Shown here piece after piece: positions 29,167 through 39,833 of a stretch of DNA of 64,000 nt; the stretch's first letter is position 1; each line of letters begins with the position of its first letter. The DNA lies in assembly GCA_947652115.1 (NCBI GenBank), contig OX393570.1, positions 21,232,838 to 21,296,837 on the forward strand. The letters are read 5' to 3'. The position numbers and the translations under genes are program-made. The notes under the pieces are model-generated. The model had not been told where the DNA came from. It was given only the letters and a program-made list of their open reading frames with translations, and ran no database searches. This DNA is from Blastomussa wellsi. Its lineage: Eukaryota > Cnidaria > Anthozoa > Scleractinia > Plerogyridae.

Positions 29167-32072
29167 TCATGAAGACACTGTTTTTGTTTTGTTGCCAACA
29201 AATTCCAGTAAGTTTTCTCCAGTAAGGCGATGTAACTGCCATTCGCCCAAGCACACTGCTCCAAGCTTTTCATAGAAGTCTTTGGCAGTTTTGTTCCAAT
29301 TTAAACAATTCCAGTCCACTCTGACACAACCTTTGTCTACTGCTATCTGAGATTATAAAGTAATGTCAGTAATCATTTTTAACTTGTTATCTAATGTGTA
29401 AATGATAAGAAAGGTGCCTCCATCTGGATAACTGTTCCTGTACAAAACACACTCACGCTATAAAATCTTGGCACTTTTTTACATGCAACATGGGATCGGC
29501 AAAATTTCAAGGACTACTCAAGGCCAGAAAAGAGGCAGACCCAACCATGTTGAAAGCTAAGAAATGCTAAAAAACTCAGTTACCATGGATACTCTTTTTA
29601 ACATCTCCGTGCCAATGCCTTTTCCTATTGAAAAGAAACTAAATATCAAACGGATAAACAAATATTAACATGAAAAAAATTTGCCATCACTCTCATTTCC
29701 ACAAATATTAACATATTCCTACAAAATCAACATAAAATGGACATATATGTTAATTCTATGTTATTTATTAAATAACATAGAATTAACATATAATTAATTT
29801 CCAAGCAGCCTTCAACAAATTAAATATACTGATTTTTTGGGGGGGAGGGGGGGGGGGGTGGGGTGGGAGAAGCAGGTTTACATTAAATTGAAACAATCTG
29901 GATTCACTAGATCCGAAACTGGATTGCCTAAAAGGAACGCTACCATATTTTGTAAGTGACAATAATTTTGGTAAAAATGCTGCTAATTGGATCTATGGCT
30001 TCTCAGGTGAAGCAAGAGCTTTAACAGGCCCAGGGGTGGATCTAGGGGAAGGGTGCAGGGGATGTGCACCCCTCCCTGGGATGACCTGTAGCTTTGTAAT
30101 ATAACTGGTGTTCTGCTTACCCCACCCGTCAGTTACGTCATTCTTCAGTGGTGCACCCCCCCTAAAAAAAATCTTGGATCCGCCCCTGAGGACATTAACG
30201 GACTTCTAGGAGTTACTACAAACTTAAGATCATAATGGTCAGTTATAAATTCATACTAAAAAACACATATTATAATAGGTTCAGCCTGTCATTTACACTG
30301 TACCTCTATAAGCTGGGTCAACATAAAGGTCCTCCAGAAATAGTGACCGGCCCTCCCATGTGGAATAGATGTAAAAAAATAAAGCGTAACCAGCTGCTTT
30401 TTTCTTTGGTAAACAATTGTTTCCTTCAGTGCAGGGGAGCTCTTCCGCTATCAGACATCCAAACCATGGTTTCTCTCCAAATCCATCCCTCAGCATTTCT
30501 ACAAGATAACATTCAGATTTGACTTAGCATCTTCTTTCTAATTTTAAGCTCCAAATGGTTCTCTTACTTGGATGTTGTTTTCTATATAAGCATCTCCATC
30601 CCAATACCATCATATATCCACTGGCTCTCTTCCAATAAGACTGGACACCGTATGCAAATGTGACCTTCAAGATTTAGATAAGTGACTATCTATCATGGAT
30701 GTAGACATAACACTGACCCCCAGTCCCATGGACTACCCCGATGGACTACCCAAATGGACTACCCTATCCCTGAAAACTCTAGTAGGGTAGTCCATTTGAA
30801 AATGGACTATGAAATTTTTTAAGAGGTTTCAGGGGTAGGGTTGTCCATTTGGGTAGTCCATGGACTGGGGGTCAGTGTTATGTCTACATCCATCTATCAT
30901 ATCTGGAAATATAGTATTTACCCTTTTGAACAAGTAGATAACGATCATGATAATGATAATGATAAAGATAACCACTCCCCGTCCAGGCTCAAAATTAAAA
31001 TTTTTGCTTGAGAACCAGTTAGTGCCTTATGGGAAAAATTTGGCTGCCAGATTGAAAATTTTGGAAGCAACAGAGAGTATTTCTACTCACCCATAGATGA
31101 GATGCTAGTCCATCGCAGGCTACCCCCAACAGTAAATTCGCCAGTATCCATTTATACACCTGGGTGAAGAGAGACATTGAGGGTGTCTTGCCCAAGAACA
31201 CAATGCAGTGTCATGACCAGGGCTCAAACCCAGATCGTCCAATCCAGAGTCCAGCGCACTAGCCATTGTACCACTGTGCCTCCCACTTAGCTACATGTAT
31301 AGCACTACAATTTCATCTTCCAAAAGCAGATTCTTTTCTTATGCCGGTATCTTTTAATTTCAGGTTCCGATGGTGCCCACTTGCGAGAAGTTTGTGTCAA
31401 ATTTATAATTATTACCTTCTTCAGTGAGTTTTACTCTTGATTCAGACTCTTTTTCATACACAGCTAAATCCTGCAATAAACAAAATGGAATTACTAAACT
31501 GGCACCCTGGTGCGACACTTGTCAGAGATCGCTTCAACAGGCTGAAATGTCACCTACTAATACTGTAAGCTGAATGACGTTTACCCAGCAAATCACAAAT
31601 TCAAGAATAACAAGCACATACCAGGTTCCACTGAAAGTCCTGGAGAAAATACAGACTCACAAATAATAATATACTGGTATGTATTATATAACTGTGTGAC
31701 GTCGCCACGGGCAATGTGGACGAACAAGCCATTCCATTTTATATCCAACCGCCCCTCCCCCCTACAGCTGAGATTTTCTGAAGGGCAAACCCTAACCCTA
31801 AGGGTTTGATCTTTGAATATTTCTGAGGGGATAAGGGGAAAAGAGGAGGATCGGAAGGAATCAAGAAAAATCCTGTTTTTCTGAGGGGGGAGGGATCATG
31901 TCGGCACTTTGATCTTTTTTCTTAGAGAGTAAGTTTGGACTTACCTCGTCTGTAGGGGGAGTGGGGGTGGATATAAAATGGCATGGCCCAACAATCTCAC
32001 GATTACCTTAATCATCCGCAGAATATCTGGGACGTCCTCAGCTACTGCGTCACGTACTCGCCAATTCACCAT
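29167..32072 (-). CDS. SAT2: SAT1/SAT2-type N-acetyltransferase (diamine or thialysine acetyltransferase, GNAT fold)
   Basis: Five exons on the minus strand: 32072-32007, 31470-31416, 30498-30304, 29624-29584 and 29346-29167 (stop TGA), with phases 0,1,1,0 and GT-AG ends, giving 178 residues (human SAT1/SAT2 about 170). Exon 1 has RVRDAVAEDVPDILRMIK, exon 3 has LRDGFGEKPWFGCLIAE and LFLEDLYVDPAYR, exon 4 completes the acetyl-CoA loop as RGKGIGTEMLKRV, and exon 5 reads AVDKGCVRVDWNCLNWNKTA then DFYEKLGA. These match human SAT2 segments (PEYRGQGIG, VALDKGCSQF, DWNQRAMDLYKALGA). Family members acetylate spermidine/spermine or thialysine using acetyl-CoA in the cytosol. DKGC and DWN lean towards the SAT2/thialysine branch, so substrate is uncertain and the symbol is provisional. 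A C-terminal extension (GNKTKTVSS) is unlike human. Introns hold four repeats. Confidence 0.88.
29744..29791. repeat. near-perfect AT-rich palindrome (24-bp arms)
   Basis: TATGTTAATTCTATGTTATT and its inverse AATAACATAGAATTAACATA meet at a 1-base centre. It lies in intron 3 of the acetyltransferase gene, just left of a G-rich run (about 29837-29870). A plausible cruciform site. Confidence 0.8.
30031..30188. mobile_element. hAT-like MITE in intron 3 of the acetyltransferase gene
   Basis: Left end CAGGGGTGGATCTAGGGGA, right end CTTGGATCCGCCCCTG; inverted repeats ~16 bp with matching inner GTGCACC blocks (GGATGTGCACCCCTCCCT and GGTGCACCCCCCCT). No clear target duplication. Confidence 0.7.
30695..30893. 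mobile_element. foldback MITE with ~45-bp arms in intron 2 of the acetyltransferase gene
   Basis: ATGGATGTAGACATAACACT and CCCCCAGTC...ATGGACTACC at the left are mirrored by GGTAGTCCATGGACTGGGGG and AGTGTTATGTCTACATCCAT at the right. The inner region repeats ATGGACTACC several times. A short flanking repeat (TCTATCA-like) is possible. Very low divergence between arms suggests recent insertion. Confidence 0.85.
31060..31286 (-). repeat. tRNA-derived SINE, reverse orientation
   Basis: Read on the minus strand it starts GTGGGAGGCACAGTGGTACA, has the B-box region GGGTTTGAGCCCTGG, then TTGTGTTCTTGGGCAAGACA and GCGATGGACTAGCATCTCAT. It lies in intron 2 of the acetyltransferase gene in the sense orientation. 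Confidence 0.85.
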
Positions 32073-32272
32073 GCTCGATACGTGGCAAATATCTCCACAA
32101 ATGCAATATAAATGTGCAACAAACAAAATGGAAATTCACCAACAATACGCCAAGGTTGAGGGGTTCCACGATTGGTGAGCCTGCGTTCTGATCAACCAGC
32201 GGCAGGATTAAAAGCAACAGCGGCTAGTACCCAGATCTCCGCTATCAATGACTAACGGTCACATGGTAAAAT

Positions 32273-32405
32273 CTGGAGGGCGAGCTTATTATTATTCCCG
32301 CACTGGGACAGCCAAACAAAGCGACTTTATCCAGTCAAGCTCGGCCTTTCTTTCTTTTGGATGTCCCAGTGCGGGAATAATAATTATAATAAGCCTGGCC
32401 TCCAG
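32273..32405. mobile_element. short foldback MITE upstream of the acetyltransferase gene
   Basis: CTGGAGGGCGAGCTTATTAT and TTCCCGCACTGGGACA at the left are inverted at the right as TGTCCCAGTGCGGGAA and AATAAGCCTGGCCTCCAG. Arms are about 40 bp, loop about 50 bp. It is ~200 bp from the start codon and may affect the promoter. Confidence 0.8.
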
Positions 32406-32521
32406 CATGGCGGATTTTGTCCCATGGGACCGTTTGTTACAAAAGGCCTAGCCTATTGCAGATGTCAGCTGTCGGTTAGAAACCCGTCAATTTCTCAACT
32501 GAAAGAGACCCTTTTTCCACA

Positions 32522-32797
32522 ATTTTGCAGGTCTTGCAGAGCCGCTTGTTGCCTGGTCGCTCTTAGCCGGCCAGGGCTGTGCACGAGAAACAAGGGACAC
32601 ATGATTCGATTGGCTGAAATCTAACAAAGGGAGTCCAATCACATCAGCCGTTTTAAAATTCCTTTGTCGTTAGTAGTTTTAAAACGGCTGATATGATTGG
32701 GCACCCTTCTAGCCAATCAAATCATGTGTCCCAGCCACTTCTTTCTCGTGCACAGGCCCGGCCAGCTAAAGGGACAAGCGGCTCTGGGGACGAGAAT
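32522..32797. mobile_element. palindromic MITE, copy 3 of 3 (most complete)
   Basis: GCAGAGCCGCTTGTTGCCTG, CTTAGCCGGCCAGGGCTGTG and CACGAGAAACAAGGGACACA at the left mirror CTCGTGCACAGGCCCGGCCA and GGGACAAGCGGCTCTGGGGA at the right. The inner inverted pair is GATTGGCTGAAA / TAGCCAATCAAATCATG with TTTTAAAACGGCTGATATGA. Related copies are at 2000 and 9341. Confidence 0.8.
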
Positions 32798-32959
32798 ACA
32801 TATGCATATATCTTTGATGAAGAGCTTGCCTTTGAGGTGCTTTATGGCCACTGTCCACTGACTTTCTTCCGTTTGCATAGATTTAAAACCAGGCCGAATC
32901 TTATAACGGATTTTGGTTAATATCAGCTAAATCGAAAGTACACTGCTCACTTTCCCGAC

Positions 32960-33330
32960 CTAACTAAACCGACGAACTGTTCGGTAATCGAACTTAATCG
33001 AACGATTGAGTTCGATTGGTTCGATAATCGAACACAATCGAACCGAAAAATTTACGTGGAAGAGTTCGATTGCGTTGGATTTCAAAACGCACTTTCGATA
33101 CTCGCATCCATCTGTACTCGCATCAGACCGTGAATCCAAAGTCGACCGTTCAAGACGAACGCAGGCGAACGAACTCAATCGAACCCAGTTGGAGTTCGAT
33201 TGCGTTCGATTGCTCAATTTTTTGTGAGAATTTGATTATGATCGATTGTCGAACTCAATCGAACCCAATCGCGTGATTGGTGTTCGATTGATTTCGATTA
33301 ATCAAACGTATGATTTGGTTCGATTGGTTG
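32960..33330. repeat. TTCGATT/AATCGAAC-rich dispersed repeat cluster
   Basis: The octamer-like words TTCGATTG and CAATCGAAC occur more than fifteen times in both orientations without a fixed period. They generate several overlapping Asn/Ser/Arg-rich open frames that I reject as genes. Origin unknown; possibly several nested MITE ends. Confidence 0.6.
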
Positions 33331-34476
33331 TCACTTTCAAAGCGGAGAATGGACCTGGGACGAGATTGATTGGACACGACTGCAGGAGGAGTTTGTTTGA
33401 CGAGGGTGTATGTTTTAGACGGATAGGGTAAATATATGTATTCTGTCTATGGCGAGGCTGGATTCTGATTATCAGTTAAATTAAATTTAGGCCATTTGTC
33501 AACTCAACCTCGTTCCCAGGGTCTCTAATCTTGGGAAACCCGAGGTTGTTCTCAACTGTCAGTTAAAATTTTAAGCAATTTCTCAGCTTAGAGTTAATTT
33601 TGAGATATCTCAGTTACCGGTCAATTCTCATTTGCGTTTGCTGTACCTCCCATGTTTTCTGATCACTTTGCTGACCTGTTTTGGAGGTTTAACACATGCT
33701 GTTTATCGCCCATGAAGAACTCTAAGCGATCTTCCTTAAAACCGTTTTTTTTTTCTTTGAATTAACTTTGCAGTAACTGCCGAACTGCTTTGAGGTATCT
33801 CAAAAGTTGCAGCTCTTGATATTTAATCTATGCTATGATACATGGAAAGACCAATCATCGTTCCTGGAAAAAAAATCCACACCCAGGCCACCCGACCCCT
33901 AACAAATGTTTTCTCACTGACTTGTGACTTATGTGCAGAAATTTTGTTAGAGGTGGGGTGGGTTGAGAGTTCTCCTAGGAACGATAGTTGAACCACATCG
34001 GTTAAATCTTCTTTTATTTAACAATTATTTTCTCCCAAACTGAAAAAAACAGATTTCCGCCGCTCACTCAACAGCGGCTGGTAATCGAGCCCTGTTTCAT
34101 TTATTTATTTATTTATTTATCCAGGGGCATCCAATTTAGCACAGCTAATTTAAATGGAGCCCTGACACAACACAAATGCAAAGACATTAGACATTAAAAC
34201 TAGACAATTCACTAAGCTAGGGTCTCTACTTGTCTGATGGTCTTCAAAAAACTACATGCAACCGCAAGATTGTAAATTCAGCCATTCGGAGTTTGTCGGA
34301 CTTTCCTTTTTCTTTTTGGTCAGAGGACAAACTAAGAATTGGAAATATGAAAGAAATTGTGATGTATCTGTATTCAGCCATAAACACATCGTTGAAGAAA
34401 AGGACATATTTACAACAATAAGTTGAACACTTTGTACATTCTTTGTTACCTGTTGTCGTCAACTTTGTTATATTGT
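33331..34476. other. spacer
   Basis: Holds an (ATTT)n run at about 34097-34123 followed by CCAGGGGCATCCAATTTAGC, which may be the tail of an old retroposon, and a local inverted pair AACCTCGTTCCCAGGGTCTC / AAACCCGAGGTT near 33507-33546. No gene recognised. Confidence 0.4.
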
Positions 34477-34670
34477 GGGAGGCGTGGCGGTCCAATGGTA
34501 ACTGCGCAGGACTGCGGATCGGACGGTCCGAGTTCGTTATTCTCACCACCCAGGTGTATAAATGGGTACCGGTTTGGACAGCATCCCATCCAGGGGGAGT
34601 AGAAATATCCCTAGCTGCTTTATGCTACAGAAACCGGGATAAGCTGCGGCAGTATGGGCCACTATAGGCA
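34477..34670 (+). repeat. tRNA-derived SINE, internally deleted
   Basis: Starts GTGGGAGGCGTGGCGGTCCA, with the B box changed to GAGTTCGTTATTC. A middle block is missing, so it jumps to ACCCAGGTGTATAAATGGGT and then GCATCCCATCCAGGGGGAGT, ending near GTATGGGCCACTATAGGC. It sits just outside the left edge of the transporter array. Confidence 0.85.
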
Positions 34671-35232
34671 CGAGGCTTTACCTTTGTTTTGTTTTATTGT
34701 ACAAGTACAAAGGTGCAAGTACAAAATAAGATTTCTCAGCTACCCCATGCAGACCCTCCATCTAACAACCGCCCGGAAAGGAAAAACACACTACATAACA
34801 TTTATCGTGATAGGAATTCAATTTGTCCTTAATTGAATTGAAGCTTGAGGATGAACTACAGACTGAAAAAAGGTTACCTGAGACTACGTGGGTTCACACT
34901 AGACCGTTATTCAAGTAAACACCTCAAGTTTACTTAACGATGATTGACATTTCAATAACTACGTCCTCGGAAGATTGAAAATGCACTCTCAACGACTCAG
35001 AAGGCTTCGACCTTATTTAGAGTACAACTCGTCAATTAGATGTTTTGAGGTTTCCGTGTGCGGATAGCCATAAGGTACGATCATTCGCAGTCAAGAGAAA
35101 CAAGCCGCGCCCGCAAGTACGCGTCCCTAACAAGTCAGTGTAAACCCACCAATCGAAAAAGGCCAATACTCCTCAGCTCCGACTTGCGTCCAGCCTCTAC
35201 TGTGCTGTCGCTTGCGAGAGCTTCGACTGAAG

Positions 35233-36594
35233 TCATTCCGAATGTTTGTAGAACTCAATGAGAGTTTTAACTGACATTGCAGTACCAAATATCGCTACCA
35301 TTACCGCGAAAAATGACAAAAAAGAACCAACACATATTTGCTGTATCTTAAGCTGCTTGCACTTGAGTTTCAAATACACAACAAATGGGAAAACGTAACT
35401 CATAAGAGTAAACACACTTCCCATGAATGAGACAATCACCAAGAACGATGGAACTAAAATCGCCACAAAAACTGTCGCAAGAACTACAGTAACTCGAACC
35501 AATGTGTACGTCAAAAAGCTAGGCATTTTATCATTTTGACTGCGCTCGGTAACAAAATTGTGAAAGGATTCCAGCAGTGGATAAAGAACAAGGGCATACG
35601 AAAGTAAACAGCTAAAAGCGAAGAAAGAACTCACCGTTATATGAACAGGCCCTGGGGGCAGATTATTCAGTACAACTTCATCCGTGTTGTTACCGAAGGA
35701 AAGAAATGCAAACACGGCAAAAGATAATTTCATGAACATGCTGACAAGGAATGCCAAAGTTAAAGCTACGCTAAACTTTTTCTTATCAGCCATGCTTCCC
35801 TCTACAGATGGCATCATAACGATTGCGCCATAACCGTATAGAATGATAGACAAAGACATAAGCGCACCCTCAGTGTCCCAAAACAGGATAGACTTCAGAT
35901 CCCACTCGTTTGTGTGCTCTACTCCGTACCATAGGACAGACGCTACCACTGCAATTAAAGCAAGCACGCTTATAGCACTTAACCAGGCAATTTGTGAGAG
36001 AGACTTGAGGAAGGTTGTCAGTAAAACCAGGCTACCAGCGATGCTTATCCATGCGATCTCTGAAATTTGTACAGAAGGAAGGGCGTGGCGCATGACAGAT
36101 CCACACAGGACAAGGTATGAAACAGAAATCAAAAATAAATCTAGCTGAATACATCCGGACACAATATAACCACCATATTTAGGCGAAAGCACGTCGCCCA
36201 AATCTTTGTAGCCCGTTCTCACCCGACGTTTCGTCCCTTGCTCATCTTCGTCATAAAGGCATTCGATTAGCATTGTTCCTATGTACCACATGGTAACTGG
36301 AATTATTATAAACGCCGCTATGGCGGTTAATCCTCCTTCTTTTAGAGCATATGGTACAGCGAGGAAGCCAATGCCTTCTATAAAGTTAACAAGATTTGCT
36401 GCCGCTTTCCACACCGATGCATTATCCGAGGAGGAGGGAGGGGAGGGGTCTTTTGAAACCTTTTGCCTTGATGATGAAGTAAAGTCATCTTCAGAAGAAC
36501 TCTCGGCGTCTGAAGACTGAAGCAGCGTCACGATTTCATCATCACCAAGCTCATCAAGTTGTTGACTTTCCAAGGGCAGGTAGTCTGTGTTCAT
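35233..36594 (-). CDS. SLC32 (VIAAT/unc-47)-like amino-acid transporter, copy 1
   Basis: 453 residues, no introns, same first ATG as all four copies (MNTDYLPLES). An acidic Ser/Asp-rich cytosolic N-terminus (1-60) precedes about ten hydrophobic segments. The AAAP-family first helix reads NFIEGIGFLAVPYALKEGG, and LIECLYDEDEQGTKRRVR after helix 2 matches LIACLYEENEDGEVVRVR of vertebrate VIAAT. LPSVEGSM and EVVLNNLPPG also align with VIAAT (LPSLEGNM, EVITDNLPG). Family members load GABA or glycine into synaptic vesicles by proton exchange, but substrate cannot be assigned here. This copy differs most in the body (GDVLSPKYGG, YGYGAIVMMPSVEG, ILVPSFL) and has a longer C-terminus (YKHSE). Being intronless, the family may descend from a retroposed gene. 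Confidence 0.88.
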   Translation of the reverse strand: MNTDYLPLESQQLDELGDDEIVTLLQSSDAESSSEDDFTSSSRQKVSKDPSPPSSSDNASVWKAAANLVNFIEGIGFLAVPYALKEGGLTAIAAFIIIPVTMWYIGTMLIECLYDEDEQGTKRRVRTGYKDLGDVLSPKYGGYIVSGCIQLDLFLISVSYLVLCGSVMRHALPSVQISEIAWISIAGSLVLLTTFLKSLSQIAWLSAISVLALIAVVASVLWYGVEHTNEWDLKSILFWDTEGALMSLSIILYGYGAIVMMPSVEGSMADKKKFSVALTLAFLVSMFMKLSFAVFAFLSFGNNTDEVVLNNLPPGPVHITVSSFFAFSCLLSYALVLYPLLESFHNFVTERSQNDKMPSFLTYTLVRVTVVLATVFVAILVPSFLVIVSFMGSVFTLMSYVFPFVVYLKLKCKQLKIQQICVGSFLSFFAVMVAIFGTAMSVKTLIEFYKHSE

Positions 36595-38004
36595 CCCAAA
36601 TAATTTGACTACGACGAGATTATAAAGCGGTTCAGTGCAGACTAAATTGGCCTCCTCTCCTCAGAAACTCTTGTCAAGTTCCTTCCAAATCCTAAACAAA
36701 AGCAGCAAAATGAGCTTTGTGCGGCAAAAAAAAATTAGTAAAATATACTCTGGATGATGGGCGATGGGAAAGGGGGATTGGGTGGGGGGAAGCGTATTTT
36801 TGGATAGCCTGAGGGGTTCCAAAAACATCAAAACACTAAAAGCACTCGGTTTTCGGCCTCGCGCTTTCATCTCTTTCTCGGTGTTTTGAACTCGTGATGA
36901 AACTCTCGCACTCGCTTTTTATCTGTTGCCCTGATTGCACGAAACTTGAAAACAATACCCGTCAATAATAAGACACTCGCTTGTAAACACCAAATCTGCG
37001 AGAAAAGTTAGTAAGTCGGAGGCCCAATTTATCGCCTTGCATGTTTTCGATGACCTTGAAACTCGCGGCAATATAAACTGATTGCTAATCTCGAGATGAT
37101 CAGATTTTTTAAAAAATCATCATGCGGTTTCCAAAGTATTATCACATTTGTAAGCATGCATAGACCAAATTATGTGCAAAAATGGCAATAAGACCACTGG
37201 AACACACGCCTATCAAACCCATTTTCTCGCAATGCCATCAATTTTTTATACACAATCTCAAATTAGATCAAACTAACTATGACTATAAGATGAAACAGCA
37301 ATCCAAAACGCGTCGCTTTCTCGAGATATTACTCAACGATGTTGGGTATGTTTTATTGATGTATTTACAACCCCAAAACTTCATCTCCGAAAAGTTGACA
37401 AAAGAGAAATATCCAAAATTTTTAAAATCCCCGACACCCTTTTGTTCCTATACTCTTAATGAATACTCTGGCCAAAGACTAAATCGATGATTTATAAACA
37501 AGTCAGTCTCGCTTTCACTGAGATATCCGTCAACAGAATGTGCCGCCAGCCAAATCATCGAATGATGACAGTCACGTTCTTCTCGTTCACCATCGATCCC
37601 GAGACACGTTTATTTGGTTTAGATTCAACGGTGAAGTCTTCGAATAGAGCGATAAGCAAATAACTGTAATGAGGTCCGCGTAATAACAGCTCCAGATGAA
37701 GCCGTTTTTGCGCACAAAAACTCACCGTGGAGCCGACACGCTTCAAGGATTATGACACCTACTGTTTTATTAACTTTTATAAAAAACTCCCTTTTTTAGA
37801 TAACTCGCGGAGGCTTCAAGATCTTAATATTTCATTTTTTGGGAAATATTAGATTTTATAGCAATCTTCTTTTTAGTGTTAATGTTTTTTAACCAAAAGT
37901 AGCCCTCTGAAGGTATTGTGTAACTTAAGCTAATTCAAGGTTGAGCAAATTTGTCTAATTTGTCTAATTGTGCGTACATGCGGGTCTTTCTTTCTGACCA
38001 AAAT
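36595..38004. other. upstream flank of transporter copy 1
   Basis: On the minus strand TTTATAATCTC lies about 20 bp before the start codon, a TATA-like word. The flank is shared almost base for base with 43291-44832 and 53302-57017 (minus insertion). It contains a 102-codon open frame at 37182-37490 kept in all three units. Every change I saw alters an amino acid, so I do not call it a gene. The position GGATTATGA (37747-37755) is the empty site for the foldback element of unit 3, and GAATTA (38005-38010) is the empty site for the DIRS element of unit 2. Confidence 0.6.
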
Positions 38005-38010
38005 GAATTA

Positions 38011-39058
38011 CAGTTTAGGCGGCAAATGCCGCAACAAGGATGTAAACACGATAGCCGAATATGTTATGTGTATTTGTCAAATGAACAGTCGTTTTGAAAT
38101 ATTTCCATCACACTTAATTATGCCACTCAAATTCTTCCCAGTTTAATCTTTCACACGCAAACGGCATTCATGAATTTAGAACAAGAGTTACAAAATTGTA
38201 TACATAATTAGTATAATAAATATATATCGAAGTTAGCATTTACAGCTGCAGGGCGAATATAAAGTAGTGGACATCCAAATCTGCTACGTATTTCAATATT
38301 TTGAATGATATTATGTTCCAGAGGGACAAACGAATTCCTCACAGGTATGTCATATTTTAAAAATCGAGGATGAGCCTACTATACTGAAGGTAGCTCTAAT
38401 AAGACTTAGACATTCGAAAACCAGAAGCGCTGGACGGCCCGAAGAGGAGTTAGTTTTCAAGTGTTTACAAGAAATTGTGCCGGTCAATCCGTTACACTAT
38501 GATATTAGGAATTCTAGTCTTAAATACTTTTTCTCAGTTAGCCGTCACAATAGACGCCGGCAAAGGACCATTCGCTTACCTGTGGAACGCCAACACTGTG
38601 GATTTCTCGACTCACACTTACGTTCACGACAAGATGTTCTCTGCTAAATTTATCCTAGCCTGTGTAGATGCTGTCGTTTCGCCTTTTAAGCGCTAGGAGC
38701 GAACGACGAGCAATTCTTTACTTGAGAGTAGTTTCCCGCCGCTATTCTGCATGGCTGTCGGTAAAGAATAGTAACCTAGAAACTATTCCCAGAACACGCA
38801 ATCAATTTGGACAGCGTCAACTTAAGGGGTCCCTGATGCAGACCAGAAGGATTGTGGGTTCAGGGGACGTTACAAAATCCTTGGTCATACATAGCGCTCT
38901 TTGTTCAAAGCAAAGTACAAGTATCAGTGCTGTGGCAGCTGTGTGGGCCTGTAATTCTGCTATTGTTTGGTTGGGCTAGGGGCATTGTTCCTGTTGTTTG
39001 TGTTATCGCTCTATTTGTCCTCTAGCGTAGCAGTTGCTATTGTTTTGTGGGCTAGGGA
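38011..39058. repeat. 1-kb flank block, unit 1 copy
   Basis: Nearly identical to 49296-50333 and 57024-58067; an old, strongly diverged relative is at 62405-63690. It holds a 103-codon open frame at 38668-38979 that also stays open in the other units, with only amino-acid-changing differences noticed. No recognised motif. Function unknown. Confidence 0.6.
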
Positions 39059-39070
39059 CATTTAATTTAT
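39059..39070. repeat. 12-bp target-site duplication, left copy
   Basis: CATTTAATTTAT; the right copy is at 40320-40331. Sister units have a single copy (50334-50345 and 58068-58079), which proves the insertion. Confidence 0.9.
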
Positions 39071-39076
39071 GAATAG

Positions 39077-39121
<45 letters not shown>

Positions 39122-39321
39122 GTATAACAATATAATTTGGTTTATCAACTGGGTTGATAATGTCAATTGGCCACCGTAAAGAGATTCAAGTGCTGACGTT
39201 TCGAGCGTTAGCCCTTCGTCGGAGCGAATCAAGGAATATTGTGCGTCGTGTGTCTTTATATACAGAAAGATGGAGCTTCGCTATTGGCTGGTGCCTGGTA
39301 ACGTGAAAACTTCGGAATAAA

Positions 39322-39633
39322 TTAGTTGAATGAAAAGCGTTCGTTGATACCGTGAGGATTAAGAGTGCCGATTTGAAAAATAAATTTTTGTTCTAGAGTT
39401 TTACGGCTTTCCGTGTTTCCTTGGTGAAGGGAAAGGCCGCAGACTGCCATATGTTGCTTTGAATGATTTGGGAGATTGAAGTGTCTCGCGACCGGTTTCG
39501 ATGCATTTTTGTCGTCTTTCTCTACGTCACGAAGGTGTTCTCGGAATCGGTCGCCAAGTCGTCTCCCTGTTTCGCCGATGTATAACTTTTTGCAAAGAGT
39601 GCAAGTTATACAGTAGATGGCATTGGCTGAGGT
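39322..39633 (-). pseudogene. Penelope-like GIY-YIG endonuclease fragment, left arm
   Basis: About 103 residues before the gap: AIYCITCTLCKKLYIGETGR, then RLGDRFREHLRDVEKDD and PVARHFNLPNHS, ending FSFN and a stop. This is the C-terminal GIY-YIG endonuclease typical of Penelope-like elements: the Y..C..C..LYIGET start, the catalytic Arg in RFREH and the Cys pair between the two tyrosine blocks. The N-terminal reverse transcriptase is missing or in the gap. The element uses the nuclease to open target DNA for reverse transcription. Confidence 0.85.
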
Positions 39634-39833
39634 NNNNNNNNNNNNNNNNNNNNNNNNNNNNNNNNNNNNNNNNNNNNNNNNNNNNNNNNNNNNNNNNNNN
39701 NNNNNNNNNNNNNNNNNNNNNNNNNNNNNNNNNNNNNNNNNNNNNNNNNNNNNNNNNNNNNNNNNNNNNNNNNNNNNNNNNNNNNNNNNNNNNNNNNNNN
39801 NNNNNNNNNNNNNNNNNNNNNNNNNNNNNNNNN
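39634..39833. other. assembly gap (200 N)
   Basis: Exactly 200 unknown bases at the centre of the inverted pair, probably a default-size gap where a palindrome could not be assembled. True length unknown. Confidence 0.98.

Noticed and set aside
29344..29624. Splice choice with exon 5 starting at 29339 (GATAGCAG acceptor)
   Set aside because: It would break the phase after the ATG|GTAACT donor of exon 4. The acceptor at 29347 (AATCTCAG) keeps frame and restores the family sequence AVDKGC.
32960..33276. Overlapping open frames on both strands
   Set aside because: Produced by the TTCGATT-rich repeat cluster.
35843..36148. 101-codon plus-strand frame, repeated at 42569, 52550 and 60278
   Set aside because: Antisense shadow of the transporter genes; conserved only because the genes are.
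37182..37490. 102-codon frame as a second gene of the transporter unit
   Set aside because: Present in three units, but all differences noticed are amino-acid-changing and no motif is seen; kept only as a question in the findings.
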